From: Manduca sexta
Taxonomy: Eukaryota; Arthropoda; Insecta; Lepidoptera; Sphingidae
Direction: 5' to 3'
Length of the DNA: 64,000 bases
Assembly (NCBI RefSeq): GCF_014839805.1
Contig: NC_051129.1
Coordinates: 9,242,920 to 9,306,919 of the forward strand
Each line of letters begins with the position of its first letter. Within the stretch, counting starts at the first letter, position 1. Positions 60,561-64,000 of this stretch are shown here, piece after piece. Below the pieces are notes generated by a model. That model worked only from the letters and a program-made list of their open reading frames with translations, did no database searches and was not told where the DNA came from. Made by a program: the position numbers and the translations under genes.

Positions 60561-61358
60561 ATAATATATTATTATTAATATTATTATTTTCGGTATATGA
60601 TGTGAAAGGGGCCAGTCTATTGCTATATATACGCCTTTAGAGAAACATTTCTATTGTTAAATTATAGATTTTTGAACAAAACCGTTAAAGGAAGGGACTT
60701 CGCGGTTACGATTATTAGCCAATATAGATATTTGAGTATTCGAGTAGTTCCGAGGAGATTTCAATGATGGGATTTAGTTGGGCTATATTGTTATGGCGTG
60801 CTTTGGGCCGAGATCTGTTTTGAAATAATCTCTCAGAGTCGCATATATTTTTATGTTTGTTTCAATGGATTCAATTTAAAAAATAACAATAATAATAATA
60901 ATCTTTTAAATTAAATTATTCAAATTAATAATATCATGTAAGTTATGATGTTGTAGTTTAATGTAAGTAGAGAAACACAGCTATCTTCTACGGTTATACT
61001 GCTATATGTGAAAATAATGTAATGTGTGTTCTCTGTTGTAAACTCTCAAAATAAATAAATATCGAATATGGTAGGCATGAGTGCCGTGGGGGAATACAAG
61101 GTGGTGCACTTACCCCCCCTTTTCGAAACAAATCACAAAAAAAATAAGTAGCTGAAAGACAATGGGAACTACCGACCGTAGAGGTTTTATTTTGGTTTAG
61201 TATATAAAAATACCCACGCGATTTTCATTAAAAAATATTTTTTTTTAGTAACTACTTATTTGCATAGTGTGTAGATGCAGGTGCACTTCCCTAAAAATAA
61301 TATTGGCAGCCCGGGTAGTAGGTGACGTGAATAATTAATTTTGATCTCTACAATCACT

Positions 61359-61394
61359 ATGAATTATAAATATTGAATAATATTTATAATTCAT
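61359..61394. repeat. Perfect 16-bp inverted repeat with 4-bp loop
   Basis: atgaattataaatatt (61359..61374), gaat, then aatatttataattcat (61379..61394). A further diverged arm (atgaattatattatgataat) follows. AT-rich and non-coding. Confidence 0.75.
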
Positions 61395-62134
61395 ATGAAT
61401 TATATTATGATAATATTTATAATATGAATTGTATTAGTATAATAAATAGCCCTATTGTCATACATTTCTCCACAATGAAAAAATCGAATTCAATCGTATT
61501 ACCAAGTTCGAAAGAACGTGCCAATCCATCGAACAATCTAGAAAGTTCCCAGCTCTGTCCATACAGAGCACCGCAAGACATCTCGTTTCGCAAAGCCGAT
61601 TTACACCGTACGAGGATTGAAGTCATTCTACGGTCAACATCAACCAATAAGTTAGTACCTTATCGAAAAGACCGATCCGCTCTCAAATCCCATTCCTACA
61701 AGCTATCCTGTATAATATGCTATTTAGAGATATAACTTTCGATATAGGATTGGTTTGATGCTAATGCTCGGTTTGAGTGAGGTGGGTTTGCTGATTTTGT
61801 TTTATGGTTCTCAAAGGTACTTGAGTAGTCCTACTGGTTGACTGCAAGATAAATGGGATCTGAAAGGTTGTAGGTTCAATGCTTGGATACGAGAAAAAAT
61901 GTTTATGAATATTTGTACTTAAATTGTAATCTCGATAATTTAAATGTATATTCTAAAAGCAAATAAATGTGTATACTTAAATAGCCAAAAGGATAATTTG
62001 AATATAGTATATTGGTATAGCAAAACTTTAAAAAAAAAATATTTTTCCCGACTAGGGTATTTAAACTCAAAATTCACAACAAATTTTAAATTCGAATTCA
62101 ATGTGTAGAATATCTTAAAGCAGAATTATTTTTC

Positions 62135-62330
62135 AGATTTTATACCGGCTTTTTATGTTATTATTTAGCCCTGATGTTTCGGAGACTGCAGCTTTCGTGG
62201 TTACGGGAGACTGATATGGTCGCCCGAATAGTTAAAGATACAATATCTCCCTAATTTTTACAATTGTACAAAAAAAAATATATATATATGCGATAAAAAC
62301 CTTTTTTTTAAATATCTAACATTCACCTTA
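62135..62330. repeat. Dispersed repeat R5, copy
   Basis: gatgtttcggagactgcagc, tttcgtggttacgggagact and the flanking 'taaaaacc' stretch match 49835..49985 in reverse orientation. Confidence 0.5.
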
Positions 62331-64000
62331 CATAAAAAAATATTATCTAAAACCAGTTCACAGTGAATGTCAAACGTACCCTTGAAAGACATAATATGTT
62401 GTTATACTGAGCAACACGTAAGGAAATAGGAACACTGAAATAACAAATGTATCAAATAACACTATTAACTCTCACGGACCATTTGTGTTTGCTTTGTGTA
62501 ACATAAACTCGGTCTACGAAACGTGTCCATATACGCAATATGTAAGAAAATAAGGTTATATGTCCAACATGGCCGGCATAATTGTGGCAACTGGCGAGAA
62601 AAACAATGTGTCTTATGTGTCACTATTATGACCTGAGCCAAAAAACTAGAATAACTTTATCAGCCTATTTCATTTTGTGACAAGTCTAAATATGCAATAA
62701 AAAACTAAAGTTAAAACATAAAATTGACATTTTATTGTAGTTAGACAGTTGAACTTAGAACAATAAAAACAATAAGCCGCTTTAATAAATTAGACATCTT
62801 CTCTTAATAATATTATAATGCGAAAGTTTATGAAAATGTTTGGATGTTTGTTAGAAGTAAACGCAAAAACAGCTGAACGGATTTAATTAAAATTCGTCAG
62901 ATGGGTAGACCATGTACATTAACATGTAGACTTTTTATCCTGATAATTTTCTCCTTTAGGAAATGATACAATTATATTATATAATAATTTAATAGATGGC
63001 GCTAGTTTCGTACAGCGTTTTAGGAACTATTGTAATGAAAAAGACTTCACGCGGGTGAAGAAAGCAACACCTAATTATTTATACAACCTCTAGAGTTGCA
63101 TTAGATAAAAGTTAAAAAAAAAATCGTTTAATCGAGCGTAACCGACAGGTAAGTCATAGAAAACGTGGAATTCTAGAGCTAAAATGAACGTAGTTAAATA
63201 CCGGACTCAGTTGTAGATCTTTGTTAAGCTATATTCTGTTTGGATATCGTCACAATGTCTAACTCTGCCGTCAAGCAACACTGATGCACTGTTGTTCCCG
63301 GTTTGTAAGGAATTGTACTAAGTACAATTATTGCGTTTTATGTAATATGGAAAGTTTAACGCGCATCATGTCCCTGACGATCTATCCTCTATATAGAGAC
63401 GCACCCATTCCTTGCCAATTTTATTTATCCGTCCATAAAATATGATTAAATTGAATCGAACTCGGGTGTTTTCCAAATAAAAAAACAGATTTTATTACTC
63501 AGCCTGAGAAATCGAACCAAGAAATTCACAGGTTCTTATGCGTTGCTATTAAACGAATTCAAGTCGATTATGCTAGTCTAAAAAGCAATTTTGAACGTTC
63601 ACTCGCAATTCCTAGAACAGTCATTGCTATGTTTGGTCAACAAAACGTGAGTTTAGCTCGCATAGGGTAATGCCCTGTACTACAACAGTTGGAGATCGTC
63701 TGAAGTGGCTCGCTCTATGAAAGGAGTTGCATTAAAAGTAGAATAGCGTGTAGTAAACCTGAACTGTACCCTATTATTAGGAGTGTAAAATTAAATTGTT
63801 ACAAAACCAGCTTAGTAAACAAGTCAGTTCTAAATTCGAAAAGATTAGATAAATTGTTTCAATATTTTAGTACGAGATATTTATAATTATAAATCTCATA
63901 TCAAGGATTTTTTTTATTATTTTAATGTATTGCTGATGTGCAATAATGACCTTTTATTTATATTACTTAATATTGTAAATAAGTATTTATGAATATGATT

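Larger units (their letters stand above)
60561..64000. other. Right end of the window, nothing coding recognised
   Basis: AT-rich. Apart from the hairpin at 61359..61394 and an R5 copy, there is only a degenerate gataaaagt-type stretch near 62815..63060 and an R2 scrap near 62560. The open frame at 61373..61735 is open on both strands but carries no recognisable motif. Confidence 0.45.

Overview
The window looks like nuclear DNA from a moth or butterfly (Lepidoptera). It is AT-rich and has long introns. It is crowded with interspersed repeats typical of that order: two tRNA-derived SINE families, 5'-truncated non-LTR retrotransposons, short Helitron-like elements ending in CTAG next to a host T, and foldback MITEs. 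No bacterial, organellar or viral gene layout is present.

The only gene I can support is one minus-strand collagen gene covering at least 244..40456. I rebuilt 14 shared exons by reverse-complementing the sequence and matching AG acceptors, GT donors and codon phase. Every junction keeps frame. From 5' to 3' they encode a short non-collagenous N-terminus, Gly-X-Y blocks broken by several non-collagenous stretches, an acidic linker, and a C-terminal module matching the trimerisation domain of multiplexin collagens (types XV and XVIII; Drosophila Mp). The endostatin end would lie beyond the left edge.

The most interesting feature is at the 5' end. Two separate first coding exons both end in phase 0, and both can join the same next exon at 20655..20703. 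One (40268..40456) encodes a short cytosolic tail plus a membrane-spanning helix. The other (34836..34901) encodes a 22-residue secretory signal peptide. If both are used, one gene makes a membrane-anchored and a secreted form of the same collagen. Within the window the joined exons give 634 codons for the anchored form and 593 for the secreted form. No laminin-G/TSPN module was found.

Region by region: 0-14 kb holds 13 collagen exons with introns containing SINEs, one Helitron-like element and a MITE. 14-20.7 kb holds two small exons, a 1-kb Helitron-like element with five exact 123-bp repeats, and an R1-type LINE with target-site duplication. 20.7-40.5 kb is a very long 5' intron zone with a MITE, LINE and SINE remnants, a CpG-rich patch at 32.1 kb and the two alternative first exons. 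40.5-64 kb is upstream of the first exon; it holds repeats, a 0.58-kb retroelement with poly(A) and target-site duplication, a second Helitron-like minisatellite element, and several hairpins. No convincing protein-coding gene was seen there.
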